Shown in pieces: positions 6,122-6,259 of a stretch of DNA of 6,259 nucleotides. A program made the translations under genes and the position numbers. Source of the stretch: JAGNRR01 sp964389575 (lineage in GTDB: Bacteria > Bacteroidota > Bacteroidia > Chitinophagales > Chitinophagaceae); NCBI GenBank assembly GCA_964389575.1, contig CAYMFF010000098.1:1-6259 (forward strand), written 5' to 3'. How positions within the stretch are numbered: position 1 is the first letter of the stretch; every line of letters starts with the position of its first letter. The notes under the pieces are model-generated. The model made no database searches. It was not told where the DNA came from and saw only the letters and a list, made by a program, of their open reading frames with translations.

Positions 6122-6259
6122 ATATCAAACGATTCTTCATTGCTTTAGCTACCGCTTCGGTAGCGGAGCTTACATGTAACTTGTCGTATATCTTACGAAT
6201 ATGAGCATTTACCGTATGGTAGGAAATGGAACATTTGCTAGCTATCATTTTGTAACTCA
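6120..6259 (-). CDS. LuxR/NarL-type response regulator, C-terminal end (partial)
   Basis: Read on the minus strand, the frame runs from the window edge to a TAA at 6122-6120 and encodes 45 residues. They form most of a LuxR-type helix-turn-helix: SYKMIASKCSISYHTVNAHI (first 20 residues), then RKIYDKLHVSS, then TEAVAKAMKNRLI. This pattern (MIA..., HTVN.HI..IY.KL.V, TEAVAKA) is the GerE/LuxR fold, usually the C-terminal output domain of NarL-type response regulators, whose receiver domain would lie outside the window. HisKA_3 kinases such as the two in this locus normally phosphorylate this type of regulator, and LuxR-type dimers bind palindromes near -42. It is therefore the best candidate for reading the four palindromes, though the receiver domain and binding are not seen here. 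Confidence 0.85.
   Translation of the reverse strand, partial: SYKMIASKCSISYHTVNAHIRKIYDKLHVSSATEAVAKAMKNRLI

Overview
The window looks like chromosomal DNA of a member of the Bacteroidota. The evidence is an AT-rich composition, promoters of the TTG / TAnnTTTG type, no clear Shine-Dalgarno sequences, a small protein ending in a type IX secretion (T9SS) type A sorting domain, a Bacteroidota-style lipoprotein, and TPR-containing sensor histidine kinases. I cannot name a genus.

Layout, left to right: the last 20 codons of an unrecognised + strand gene (3-65) with a strong intrinsic terminator (89-118); two tandem paralogous membrane histidine kinases with TPR sensor regions (195-2027 and 2118-3896); a small lipocalin-like lipoprotein (3994-4401); a 248-bp leader region with a mini-ORF and a hairpin repeat; a 167-residue T9SS-sorted protein (4650-5153); a second copy of the hairpin repeat; a secreted protein with a C1q-like C-terminal domain (5229-6068); a terminator (6089-6121); and, converging on the minus strand, the C-terminal 45 residues of a LuxR/NarL-type response regulator that runs off the right edge (6120-6259).

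The most striking feature is a 20-22 bp inverted repeat, consensus AATAGCRAATATTYGCTATT followed by G, found four times. It lies upstream of each kinase, the lipoprotein and the T9SS protein. In all four cases the right end of the palindrome supplies the TTG of the -33 element, and a TAnnTTTG-like -7 box starts exactly 21 bases after the palindrome's final G. This identical phasing points to one regulon controlled by one dimeric regulator sitting where class II activators or LuxR-type lux-box proteins sit, although repression is not excluded.

A working model (inference): the TPR kinases, of the HisKA_3 type that normally pairs with NarL/LuxR regulators, signal to the regulator encoded at the right edge. 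That regulator binds the palindromes and controls its own kinases plus a set of exported envelope or surface proteins (lipoprotein, T9SS cargo and, by read-through, the C1q-like protein). Both kinases lack the usual Asp-x-Gly of the ATP-binding domain, so their catalytic behaviour is open.
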